From Strigops habroptila (Eukaryota > Chordata > Aves > Psittaciformes > Psittacidae), in contig NC_044277.2 in NCBI RefSeq assembly GCF_004027225.2, positions 98,639,552 through 98,703,551 of the forward strand: DNA of 64,000 nucleotides, read 5' to 3'. Below the pieces are notes generated by a model that saw nothing but the letters and a program-made list of their open reading frames with translations, had not been told where the DNA came from and did not search any database. The position numbers were made by a program, and so were the translations under genes. Each line of letters begins with the position of its first letter. Position 1 is the stretch's first letter. This document shows positions 51,701-61,744 of the stretch, one piece after another.

Positions 51701-53126
51701 CATGCTGAGATGTTTGAGGTATTTCTTCCGTCAAAGTACAAAGGCTTCTACGTCTAGCTTCCCAAAATTTCAACATAAGGAGAATGAATCTCACCTATTG
51801 TTTGTAGCAAGTGGGTAGAGGTTCAAGATATCTTAGAGTACACCACAAGCAGATAGCTTCAGTTCAGCTATTCGTGGAAACAATCTAAAGGCTATAGTTA
51901 CATCTGCATTAGTAAATAAATGCAGTCTATCCCATAGCTAAGTAGTTATTGCATAAGCTATACATAGTTAACTTCTCCTTACCTCCCAAACCAGCATGAC
52001 TGTGTGCAAGCTACCTGTTTCAAATGGTCCCGGGACTGTACTCTGGGAATTCTGGGAGAGGCACTAGTTGGCACACAGCAAAACTGTGCCAAATTCTCTG
52101 CTACTAATTTAGCAGTGTAAATCTTTGTGTCATATCCTCGTTTTCTTACTATTGTGAATGTAGCCTTTAAGTGTGCACTACAACCAGGGTAAAGGCAGGA
52201 TAAATGTGGACAAACCATACTCAGTCTCTTGAGTTTTCTGGTTTGCTTCACAAAGTTAAAAGAATCTCAGAGGTTTGTATTTTTATCGCCATTAGTAATG
52301 ATGGTAATTCAGAATCTGAATCAACCGATTCTGCCCATAGTATCTCTGCCACTTGGCCTTTTTACAGAGCAGTCTCTTATGACGTGTTATTAGCCGGCTG
52401 TGTTAATTTCTCTGATAAATTTCTTTCGGGAGGTAGGGCTCGGAAGGAGGAAGCTACTGGAGTTTGCTCACGTGGGTTTGCTGGCTTTTTTGTTAAGTGC
52501 TGCCCACTTCCACTTTAAGCAAGCTTTCCTTGTTGATGCAGCATTTGTGACATACAACCAGCAGTGCAGAGTCTTACTTGGAAAGGAGTAACACCAGACC
52601 CCTGTTCCTCTGGAGGACTGAATGTTTAGGCATGGCTGGCACAGCTCTGCAGCTCCGCGCTATAGCTTTTAGTGCCAAAAGATGTGGACAGAGACACTGG
52701 AGCAAAAAACTGGTGAGAGATATGGGAAGAGATGCTTTACTTCATCCTTTGCTGCTTTGTACTTCAGGTTTTTTTTTTTTTCTGGGAGAATGAATCTGGC
52801 ACTGCGCAGGATTAACACATATCAAGAAGTTTAGGGCCTTTTCCAGTCATGTGGAAGAGATAATGTGGCCCACCTGAGAAGATCTTCAATTTGAGGCATC
52901 AAGAAAATGGGCTGTTGCCTCTGTTGTCTTCTGTGACGCTGGCTCGTGTTGGGCTCTTTGATTTCTCTTTCTTCTTTCAACATTTTCAAATGCTCTGGGG
53001 AGAGCAATTACACCTGTGTGTGCTGTCAAGAGCAGGAAAGGCTGGTTGTTTGCAATGAGTGCTGAAGCCTTGTTAGATGGATTCTCTTGCTAGGGAGTTT
53101 ACGTGTATTTTCTGTGTTGTGTCCAG
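42706..53126. other. ALS2CL: Non-coding, probable ALS2CL intron 1
   Basis: No convincing exon. A T15 run lies at 46483-46497. ORFs of 60-135 codons (for example 45846-46253 plus, 52204-52518 plus) lack recognised domains. If the 42.5-kb promoter guess is right, all of this is intron 1. Confidence 0.35.
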
Positions 53127-53129
53127 GAC

Positions 53130-53235
53130 ATGTGCACGGCTGAAGCAACTGCATCTCTGCTCCAAGTGGAGGAAACCTTCTCGGCATGCCTGGCACGGAT
53201 AGATGCTCTCATCCTCAAGCCTCTGCTCCAGGCAG
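53130..53235 (+). CDS. ALS2CL: ALS2CL first coding exon
   Basis: Acceptor TGTTGTGTCCAG, exon from 53127, start codon at 53130; donor CAG|GTAGGT at 53236. It encodes residues 1-35 plus one base, beginning MCTAEATASLLQVEETFSA and ending LILKPLLQA. The human protein begins MC, then a similar EE-F-A pattern and LVLQPLL. The ATG is only 3 nt inside the exon, so the 5' UTR is mostly on another exon. Confidence 0.92.
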
Positions 53236-56200
53236 GTAGGTCAGAGAAAACTACTTTTTTGTCCGTAGTTCTAGCCTTGAGTCACTGGCACACCTATGAG
53301 GGAATTTATAATTAAAACTTGATGGCTGAGGACTTGTTGGAGGCTGGTTTGCTAGAGAATGTGGTATGTAAAGATCTTTCATTTAAGATGGTGAGCTCTT
53401 AAGGATGCCTATGGCCTCCTTAGGTTCAAGCCTAGGACTGTGGTTCCTGTTAATTTAGAGGTTGATCCAGATTCTAACCAGTATCAATCTGTTCTGAGGC
53501 TTGTTTCCAGCATGGTGCGGAAAAATCCAAACTGCGTCTCACATGCGACCTCTAATCCATGCCCATTCTGCTTCCCTGCTCTTGGTCCATGGTCATGCCT
53601 GTCTTTGAAGGTGGAACTTGTGGGTGCAGGTTCTCAGCTGGCAGTAAATCAGAGCAGCTCCACCGAAATAACAAATTCATATAAATATTCACAAGCCTGT
53701 CTGGCCAAAAGCGGTGTGACTGGATTAGGCCTGTAGGGTGGTTCCCTCTTACATCACTGCCTTTTTGGTCTAGCCTTCAAGGAGACTTGGAACAGCCCTT
53801 CGGGCCAGGGGCAGAAAATTTTCTGCTGGTGCTCATGTCTGAGCTGAGGCTGAGCCTCTCAGGCTGCCCTGACCACATGCCCCACAAGAATGTGAAGGAC
53901 AAAGCCTTAGCACGTATAGCCCATGCAATTACTCACAGGGACACAACCCTAAATAATCGTAATCTCCTTCCTCCCTGTCATTGTTTTCCTACAAGAATGT
54001 ATGTGCTTTACACTGAAAAATTGGAATGAGTATTAGATGTAGGCAATGTTTTCTACAAGATTTCTTGGGAGTCAGGGGTTTCTGAGAGCCTTTTTCCTCC
54101 ATCTTTTCATCAAAGAGCCTAGTGACCAGAAGGGAAAGGAGAACTTAAAGCTCTTCCTGCTCCTGAATGACCGATTTCAAGCTCTCTGGAACCTTACAGA
54201 AGAAAATTACCGGATTCTGAAACAAAAATGCAGCACCTCTGAGTCATTCTGCATCCAGGACATTTACACTGTCTGGAAAGGAGACCTGTTTCTAAACCTC
54301 TACATCCAGTAAGTATAGAAGCATTTTCAGTAGCTGAAGGGACCAAATTACCAAATTTATCAACTTGTAGGTTGGTGCAATTAATTTATGCATTTAATTT
54401 GTTCAGTCCTGTCCACTAGTGTTCAGTCATTAGGTCAGGGAAGTGGTTGCATTCACTGCTCATGGCAAGTGATGTGCAAACAGGATAAGTGGCCCTTTTT
54501 GTAGCTGTGAGTATGCTTGAAACCAGGACAATGCTTGCAAGAGAATATTTTCTTACAAGTGTAGGGTTTTTTAATGCATCTTAAAAATGGGAAGAGGATA
54601 GGGGGTAGAATTTGTGTCTGGGTTATTTATGAAAGTGAAGCCTGAGCTGTCATCGGGGAACAGAAAGGTGTGTTTAAAGGACTCAACAGGGACGTGGAGA
54701 GAAGATGTCACTAGGCACAGTTCCTATTTTGTGTTTGTGACACATTTTTATGCTTCTGGCAAGGGATATGATGTATATGAGCAAGTGATGGATGTAGCGT
54801 GATGTGAAAAACATACTGCCCCATTGCTGTTTCTATAATTAACTACGTCTGCTTACCATCTGTCTGCAACGCAAAATAAAATGTTTACCAAAAGCACTGC
54901 AGTGTGTATAACCTGTGTTGATGTCCTAGAGAGAAAGCTAGCGTTTATGGACATCTGAGATGACATAAAGATCAGACAGTATTCAGTCCTTCATTCATCA
55001 TGTTGACCATAAATGTGGCCAGGCCTTTGACAGATGGACTTGTACCGTCTGTGTAGTTTGGCACCCACACACAGGAGATGGGCGTACTGACTCCTGGGTG
55101 TTGCTGTTCATCTAGTTTTGGTTTTGATGGTTTTATGCATGTGGAGGGAGGAGGAAGGAAGGGCTACTTTTAATTTTGTTTTTACTTGGCATCATTTTAA
55201 AAAAGTAATGTACAACAAGTTTTGTCTTTATATGAATGGGGTTTGGAGCAGTATGCGTTGTTCGTTTGGGAACTGATTCAGTGAATTAAAAATGATTTGC
55301 TTTAGGTATGCGAAAGATGAAAACTTGTGCTGAGGTTTCAGATGACATAAAGGAAAAGTTTATCTTAAGATCTTATTTTCCCTCAGTTCAAAATTATAAC
55401 CTGTTTTTGTTGAGTGTCATGCAAAGAAACTGCTGGTTCCTGCCCACCTCTGATGACTCACTCTGTGCAGTCCTGATCCTAACAATGTCTCATGCTTATT
55501 GGAGTAATATAGAACGAAGCAAAGCTGATGTTCATGGGCCTGAAAATCAGCAGCAAATACAAGTCCCTAAAAAATGTAAATAATGATAATTAGTCTGGAC
55601 ATTTTCATAATTTACCTGGAAACACTACTGGGAGAAAGTGTATTTGCTGACAAAATATGGCTCGATCTCCCCCTAGTGTGAAATGAGATGCATTGGCGTG
55701 GGACACCTTGACTTGAATTTGCCATCGGTAATACAGGCCTGCTACTTTTAGTTCAACCAGCGGAAATTCATACATCCGACGCTGATCTTGCGCTCAGCCT
55801 TTGTAGGTTTGCTTTTCAGGACAGTTGTGTAAGCTTACTTCTGCTTCTGCTAAATGCCAGGATGATTTAAACTTCCTGTATTGCAAAAATCAACCAGGCA
55901 GTTACACCAAGGAGCTGGTAAAGGAGGCAAAAAGGGAGTCAGCCAAGGTGAGAAGTATGGTAGCTATGTCTGTCTCTGCCTGCCTTGGAAAGGTAGACCT
56001 GACATGACATTTTCAAATCAGCTTCTTCCATTTATCCCTTAAACCTTTTAGCTAATGTGCACCGCTAACTCAACTCATGCTTCTGTGTGTTTGTTGCTTT
56101 TTTTTTTTCTTGCCAACAGATACTTTGTCACTTTTGCAAACTACCTTGTAGTCCATGGCTTTGAACATGCCACAAAGAGCAAAAGGTCAGTGGGCTGAAA

Positions 56201-59200
56201 AATGCTTGTTGAAGGGGCTGATGGGAACACAATGATATTGTAGGGTTAAGACACTAAACCAGAGCAAGCAGCACCTTGAACAGTACCTTGCAGTGATCTC
56301 TCTTCATGGTCCAATGCCTCTGCTCTGAACTGGCCATACTGGTTGCTTCTGCCATCTTCTGAGACCATGGCAGTAGCTGTTTGAAGGTTTCCTTTACAAA
56401 TCTCTCCCCATCTCTTTCTAACCGTGCCCAACTCCTTTTTTAAGTGAGGAAGCCTGTGAATTTGGAATTTGGAGAATTCAGGTAGGGGGTGGGATCTGAG
56501 AAAGGATGATGTGGGAATCTGGAAGATTTCCACGGTTTGTCCCAGATGTCGTCAGAGTCTCATGGAGATAGCAAATGAAAACATGAATGCTGGATGTGAG
56601 CAGATTCACAGATGCTTTATCTAAGTCATGCTCTTGGTGTGCAAACCATTGTGAAAGTCATGCTATATTCGGTATATCTGCGGGGGTGGTTCCCATTTGC
56701 AAAGACCTCTGGGCCAGACGCAGGATGGATGGTGCTCGTTTGCCTTATTTCTGTGTGTTTCGTGTACAAATACATTTGCACTGTGTTCTCTCCTGCTCTC
56801 TCAAGTCTTTCTATACCCTCTCTGGGAGTGAGATGGCATATAAAGTTTGGGAGGCAGAGAAGTGGCAATTTGCAGAAAAAGTATTTAATGAACCTTTGCC
56901 TTAATTCACTATCTCGCAGCGAAGCCTGGAAGCACCATAAGACGGTGCTGAAACAATTCCTCACAGACTTCACCTCCGAGACCTCCATGTCACTGGCCTT
57001 ATACACTGTTCTTCACAAACCTATCCGAGATCATATCATGCAATATATACTGCTCCTTACCAAGCTGAATGAGTTTCTCAAAGAGGTAGGAAGCTTCTAC
57101 ATGATGTTACTTGACTGGCTTATGCTAATGCCTTATGCAGGGCTTGTGGGGCTTGGTGGTGGTGTCAGTGAATCCAAAGCAGGCTGGAAGGAAGATTATT
57201 TCCAGTGGACATCTGTGGTGGTAGAAACCAGCACCAGTGGAGTGCAGCCCACCTGAAGGTCTCAAAGCAACGAAAAGTGGCTCCAGCATAGTACAAGCTA
57301 CTCATCATATAAAGAAGCTGCAAAGGGTCAAGTAACTGGCGTAAGGTTGCACACTTCTGCTGGTGGCAGAGATAATGCTAGGTTTGGGAGGCTTTCCTAG
57401 GCTAGGTTTGGGGAGGGGGGTTGGACAATAAACTCTCATTAGCCCCTTGGATTCAGAGCTGCTGAAGTTGTTCTGCATCTGTAGCCCAGAGAGTAATGTT
57501 CTGCACAGCTGTGCCTGAAGCATTGCTCGAGCCCTGCCTTCTTTCATTAGGGCTCTGAAAAGGACGTGGTTACCAGTGCCATTAAGGAATACATGAAGCT
57601 TGAGTCTTTCGTCAGCCAAGTCCTGGATGAAGCTTGTTTTACCAAGTCCTTATGGAAATCCTTGGGCTACAAATTCACAGTGAGTTATGGATGTAGAAAG
57701 TGGCTTGATGGGGAGCACTTTTAGAGGTCTTACACTTTTACTTACCCATGGAGAAAATTTAATATGGATCAAGAATTTGAGGCTTGGTTTGAAGCCAACA
57801 GAGCAGGGCAGTGTGGAAGCTTTGGAGAAACCTTATGGTCACTGGGTGCTTTAGAAGTTGAGTGCTGTGTCGAGTTACGCTGTTACTGTCAGCTTGTGCC
57901 ACTAGTCAGATGGCTTCTGCAGGAACTGTTGGCTTGATTTGTCCTTTCCCAAATCCTGATGTTTCCTGATGCATTTGGTCCTCCACCTTGACCCTGTGGT
58001 TCCCTCTGCAGGACATGCTCTGTGTACCTGAAAGGAGGCTGCTGGAAGATAGCAAAAATCTTCCCATCTCTGCCAGCACAAATCGATCAGACCGGATCTT
58101 GCTCTTTGATGATGTCCTTGTGCTTATTCAGGTAAGTCTGCAGTCTTTCAGAGCAATTGGAAGGGCAGTGCAGATAAATGACAGTAAAATTCAGGTTCCT
58201 TTGATGTTGAAAATGAAACATAGCTTGGCTGTTGGCAAAACCTTGTCTCAGATCCATACCTGTGGTTTGCACTGGAGAATGAAAGAAAGCCTAATGAAGG
58301 AGGACTAGAGGAGTGTCCATATAATTTTTTCCCCCAAGCTGTGGTTGTGCTATCCAACCACCACAGGCACTTTTCTAGTAACTCAAGCCCATGCCTGCAT
58401 ATGAATCTGTTGATTTCTGTCTTTATTTATGCAAAGGGGGGCTGATAGGTCAGAGATATACTGTAAGCACTCATGCATAGGAGTAAACATGATCTTTCAT
58501 GGTTGACTCTGCTAGTGGCACGGGAGCAGAAGTTGCTGGTGCTCTTGGGGCTATTTCAGGGATTTGGGGCCTGGGTGTGAGGCAGACAGGGAGTGTCTAT
58601 AGCTGTGGATAGCTAGATGAAAAACATGTGTTCAAAGCTGTTCTGCAGCATGTTAACTAAGTCCAGCTTGGCTTGCTCTGACTGACAGCCCTTGTAATCT
58701 AGCAGAGCTCTTTTCATGTGCACCTCTCTCTGCTTGCTCTTTAGTCATGTGCCAGTGCCTTGGGTGTCCAAACACAACTGCCTTGTGAGCTGATACATCT
58801 CATGGGCTCCTCCAAATATGAGCCTTTGTGATAACACTGGGCAGTCCTACTCAGCTTGCAGGGTCTAGGCCTGAGGAAATAGGGTGGTGATTATCTCATC
58901 CAGCTTTACATTGTAGATTTCTTAGCACAGTCACGATCTCACTGTGAGCAAGTGCCCCCAGGCTCCCTTTATAGTCGGGGAGAGAAACATGCACTGCCTG
59001 GGTGTGGTTTATCTGACCTATTTCAGATGCCAAAATTAGGATGAGTTGAATCATGTCCTCGACTCCGTTGACTAGGAAGAGAGCACAGGGTAACTAGCTC
59101 ACAAAGAGATACTTACATTGTAGACACCTCTGTTCAGTCAATGGTTCTCACCCGCTATGTCCCATCTGCTGCTATGACTGTTATTGAGGCTTGGGGAGAT

Positions 59201-61744
59201 ATGACTGGGCTGGGATTAAACTGGTTAGCTTGGGCTGATAGCAGGGGTCTGCTGATGAGGGTTCTGGTGCTGGGAATCTGAACCTCCCCCCCTTCTCTGA
59301 TTCCCCAAATCTGCTACATACATCAGTGATTAACTGTGGTGAATTCCATAGTGCTAGTCTTAGAATCATAGAATCCTAGAATGATTTGTGTTGTAAGGGA
59401 CCTTAAAGATCATTCAGTTGCAGCCCCTGCTGCCACAGGCAGGGACACCTTCCACTAGACCAGGTTGCTCCAAGCCCCATCCAGCCTGGCCTTGAACACT
59501 GCCAGGGATGGGGCAGCCACAGCTTCTCTGGGCAACCTGTGCCAGGGCCTCACCACCCTCACAAGGAAGAACTCCTTCCTCAGATCTAATCTAAATCTCC
59601 CCTCTGTCAGTTTAAAGCCATTTCCCCTTGTCTTATCACTGCATGCGCTTGTAGAAAGTCCCTGTCCAGCTTTCTTGTAGGCCCCTTTTAGGTATTGGAA
59701 GGCTGCTATAAGGTCTAATACCTAACCTTGGCCAAGTACATCCTTATAGACAGCAGCTCTGTAGTGTGGGCATGCGGACTTTAGACAGAGAAGAGAGATG
59801 TAGTATTAAATGCAGCCTTTATCAAGCATTTGAATCATTTTAGCTTCTTCTTTTTGGTGTACTATTGATCAAAATAGTGACTTCTTAAATGTGCTTGTGG
59901 GCCATTGTTGACTATGCCATCTGGAGTCCAAATCCTTGATAGATTATAAGCAAAACTAGGGCATGCTGGGTGCTAGCAGTGGTTTGGGAGTGCTGACATG
60001 TGATAGGGAAGAAACTCCTGTAGAGATAAGTGCCATCCAAGAAGGTCTGCTGCTGTTAGTTGTAGCTGTGGCGTTATGGAACACCACTTACTAATGTTAA
60101 ACTAAGAATTTTCTTCCTTCTCCTACATTTCTTCAGCCGTTAAGGTCTGTTGTCGTAGTGTGGGATAGATGTGTGGACCTCAAAAGAGGGAATTTACAGT
60201 GCTGCTAGTCTTGCTCTGCTGTTCAATGGGGCAAAGTTTGATGTTTACATCAATAATAGGAACATCTTCTCCCTTTTGTTCCAGGGAAACAGCTTTCAGA
60301 GTTTTGATCTGAAGCTTGTGTGGGTAGATGAAAACTGCAGGAATAAATCAGCTCCAGGACTGTAAGTGAAAAATTTCCACTTGGAGATTTAAAAGAAATA
60401 AAAAAGGTGTTCAACTTGATTGTGAAACTAAGAAAATTAGTTTCAAAACTTTCTCCCATCTCCTTTCTACCCAGTGGGATTGGTTCTGAGCTATGGCCAA
60501 TTGCAGCACCTCTCAGATGGGATTACAGCAGCTTGGACTTGCATTGCTTGCCTTTGCTGACATATTGAAATCAATAATAAAATTGTTTTATCTCCAGGGC
60601 TAGAGAACAAAGATGAGTTAACTAGATGAGTCAACTTCTTGAGAAGGAAAAACTCACTGCAAAAGAACTACTAGTTCCTAAAGAGGAATGGGAAGAGCAG
60701 GAACTGCTGTTTAACTAAGAAGTGTGGATTTCATGGTCTGTAATGTCTTTTTCTTCACAGGTATGGACTCCGCATTGTAACCCCAGAAGAAACATTCTTT
60801 CTCTCTGCGAAAGACCCGCAGATGAAGGTTAGAAGTGGGCAGGGTGTTTCTATTCCACCCGAAATACAGCGCACCAAGTTTTAAAATAGAGAAATAGCAT
60901 AGAGGGGATGGCAGCTCTGTAATGGAGGTGATTACTGAGTGGAAGTTGAAATCCCTTTAAGCATAAGGATTTTAGCTTCCTGATCAGAAGACAGATTAGT
61001 GTCTCTGTACCTGCTTAAATGCAACTGAGGTCTTTCCTCTTTGATTTTTGCCCCCTTTTTTTTTTTTAATTAATTAATTTATTTCTTATTTAAAACAGAA
61101 TAATAAGCAGTGTGGGGTTTGTTGCTAGTTTGGGGTTTTTTTCCCCCTCTGTTGAGTCAATACTGTATTAGATGGCCAGAGGTGGCCTAGACAGTTGATG
61201 GTAGATGAAAAATACCCAGGTGCTGGAAGTGGTCTGCCCTGGGCAGTAGTGTATGCTACAGTCCCATCAGCATGGTCCTGTGCCAAGGCCAATTAGTGGT
61301 GGTGAGAGTCAGGCTTAAATGACATGGAAGTGTTGTGCATTGGTGCAGTATCCAACTTGCAGAATCCAAGATAATACCTCCTGTTGATGCTGTAGATGGG
61401 CCATAACTCAGCAGCCGAGCCATATGAATGGCACAGAACCAATGGGAACTGAACAGCTTCTTGCAGCCTCTCCTGAAGTATCTCTTGTTGGGAGCTACTA
61501 CACTTTCTTAATTTGTTAGTCCAGCATTCCTCTTCCTCTGCCCCCAGGCTGTTTGGCAATGGAAGCTGAACCAGGCTGTCCGCCAGGCACTGAATGGGAA
61601 GCGAGATTTCCCGTTGTGGGGCAAGACTGGTGAAGGCACCGAGCCCCCATCCTGCCGCTTCTTCACCTATGTCTTCAAGCTGGAGGGCAAGTTCAAGAGT
61701 GCATCCTATGAGGGCGAGTGGCACTGGGGAAAGCCTCATGGCAA
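53130..61744 (+). CDS. ALS2CL: ALS2CL (ALS2 C-terminal-like), N-terminal 374 codons, spliced, partial
   Basis: ALS2CL is a cytosolic homologue of the C-terminal half of alsin; it binds Rab5 and acts in endosome dynamics (established knowledge). Nine coding exons in this span join with consistent phases into 1121 nt. They encode the DH-like N-terminal region (about residues 1-220), a PH-like segment (about 221-330, with LLFDDVLVLIQ and FDLKLVWVDEN) and the start of the first MORN repeat (YEGEWHWGKPHGK, ending at residue 374). Each exon aligns with the human protein in order, with the same kind of conserved blocks. The human protein is about 950 residues, so the rest of the MORN array and the VPS9 domain lie beyond 64000. 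There is no RCC1-like domain, which separates it from ALS2 itself. Divergent from TMIE. Confidence 0.93.
54116..54308 (+). CDS. ALS2CL: ALS2CL coding exon 2
   Basis: Acceptor TTTTCATCAAAG, donor CCA|GTAAGT; 193 bp. Continues as EPSDQKGKENLKLFLLLNDR then FQALWNLTEENYRILKQK. The ALWNLTEENY block corresponds to QLWEVTEESL in human ALS2CL. Residues about 36-100. Confidence 0.92.
55861..55947 (+). other. Exon-like segment in ALS2CL intron (possible cryptic or poison exon)
   Basis: Flanked by a plausible acceptor (CTTCTGCTTCTGCTAAATGCCAG) and a good donor (AAG|GTGAGA), 87 bp long. It is open in one frame. Spliced between the 54308 and 56120 exons in the gene's own phase, it reads a stop at the third codon. 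Human ALS2CL has no residues here. So it would be a non-productive exon or chance. Confidence 0.2.
56120..56185 (+). CDS. ALS2CL: ALS2CL coding exon 3
   Basis: Acceptor T-rich then TTGCCAACAG, donor AAAAG|GTCAGT; 66 bp. Encodes QYFVTFANYLVVHGFEHATK, matching the human EYIESYTSCMVVQAFQKAAK block with conserved VV-F positions. It was too short to stand out as an ORF and was found by phase and homology. Confidence 0.9.
56920..57085 (+). CDS. ALS2CL: ALS2CL coding exon 4
   Basis: Acceptor TTCACTATCTCGCAG, donor AAAGAG|GTAGGA; 166 bp, ending in phase 0. Encodes SEAWKHHKTVLKQFLTDFTS then LHKPIRDHIMQYILLLTKLN. Human has LRQLLSGVSSE and LHQPLAHHVQQYVLLLLSL in the same place. Residues about 122-177, in the helical DH-like part. 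Confidence 0.93.
57551..57679 (+). CDS. ALS2CL: ALS2CL coding exon 5
   Basis: Acceptor TTCTTTCATTAG, donor ACA|GTGAGT; exactly 43 codons, phase 0 at both ends. Encodes GSEKDVVTSAIKEYMKLESF then LWKSLGYKFT; human has ELVVNAVTLFGNLQSF and ALWHTLRGRLR. Residues 178-220. Confidence 0.92.
58012..58131 (+). CDS. ALS2CL: ALS2CL coding exon 6 (PH-like domain start)
   Basis: Acceptor TTCCCTCTGCAG, donor CAG|GTAAGT; exactly 40 codons, phase 0. Encodes DMLCVPERRLLEDSKNLPIS then RILLFDDVLVLIQ, nearly the human DVLCTPAHRLLQDSQ and RVLLFDDALVLLQ. Residues 221-260. Confidence 0.95.
58132..60284 (+). other. ALS2CL: ALS2CL intron with CR1 insert
   Basis: A 2.15-kb GT-AG intron between the two PH-like exons. 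It contains the CR1 copy at 59361-59722; nothing else was recognised. Confidence 0.85.
59361..59722 (-). mobile_element. CR1 LINE 3' fragment, minus orientation, intronic
   Basis: Tail AGAATCATAGAATCCTAGAATG, then TGTGTTGTAAGGGACC, the block through CTTCTCTGGGCAACCTGTGCC, and TTTAAAGCCATTTCCCC, ending near GGAAGGCTGCTATAAGGTC. Antisense to ALS2CL and well clear of both splice sites. Confidence 0.93.
60285..60361 (+). CDS. ALS2CL: ALS2CL coding exon 7
   Basis: Acceptor CCCTTTTGTTCCAG, donor ACT|GTAAGT; 77 bp. Encodes GNSFQSFDLKLVWVDENCRN then KSAPG; human has GHNVHTFDLKLVWVDPGQ. The FDLKLVWVD block is identical. Residues 261-286. Confidence 0.95.
60761..60827 (+). CDS. ALS2CL: ALS2CL coding exon 8
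   Basis: Acceptor GTCTTTTTCTTCACAG, donor AAG|GTTAGA; 67 bp, ending in phase 0. Encodes LYGLRIVTPEETFFLSAKDP then QMK; human has FHLLTPEEEFSFCAKDSQ. Residues 286-308. Confidence 0.94.
61548..61744 (+). CDS. ALS2CL: ALS2CL coding exon 9 (end of PH-like, first MORN half)
   Basis: Acceptor CCTCTGCCCCCAG, donor CAA|GTAAGG; 197 bp. Encodes AVWQWKLNQAVRQALNGKRD, then CRFFTYVFKLEGKFKSASYE, then GEWHWGKPHGK with the last codon split by the intron. Human has AVWQWKVTWAVHQALHGKKDF and YEGEWCRGRPHGK. The YEGEW-GK-HGK is the first MORN motif. Residues 309-374. Confidence 0.95.

Noticed and set aside
55308..55583. 91-codon plus ORF in an ALS2CL intron
   Set aside because: No match to the human protein at this point, no acceptor or donor framing it, and the phases of the flanking exons already join without it.
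56612..57256. 214-codon plus ORF over the ALS2CL exon at 56920-57085
   Set aside because: Only the 166-bp core is coding; both extensions are intron sequence beyond clear AG and GT splice sites.
58148..58357. Minus-strand ORFs after ALS2CL coding exon 6
   Set aside because: Shadow of intron sequence with no splice context.
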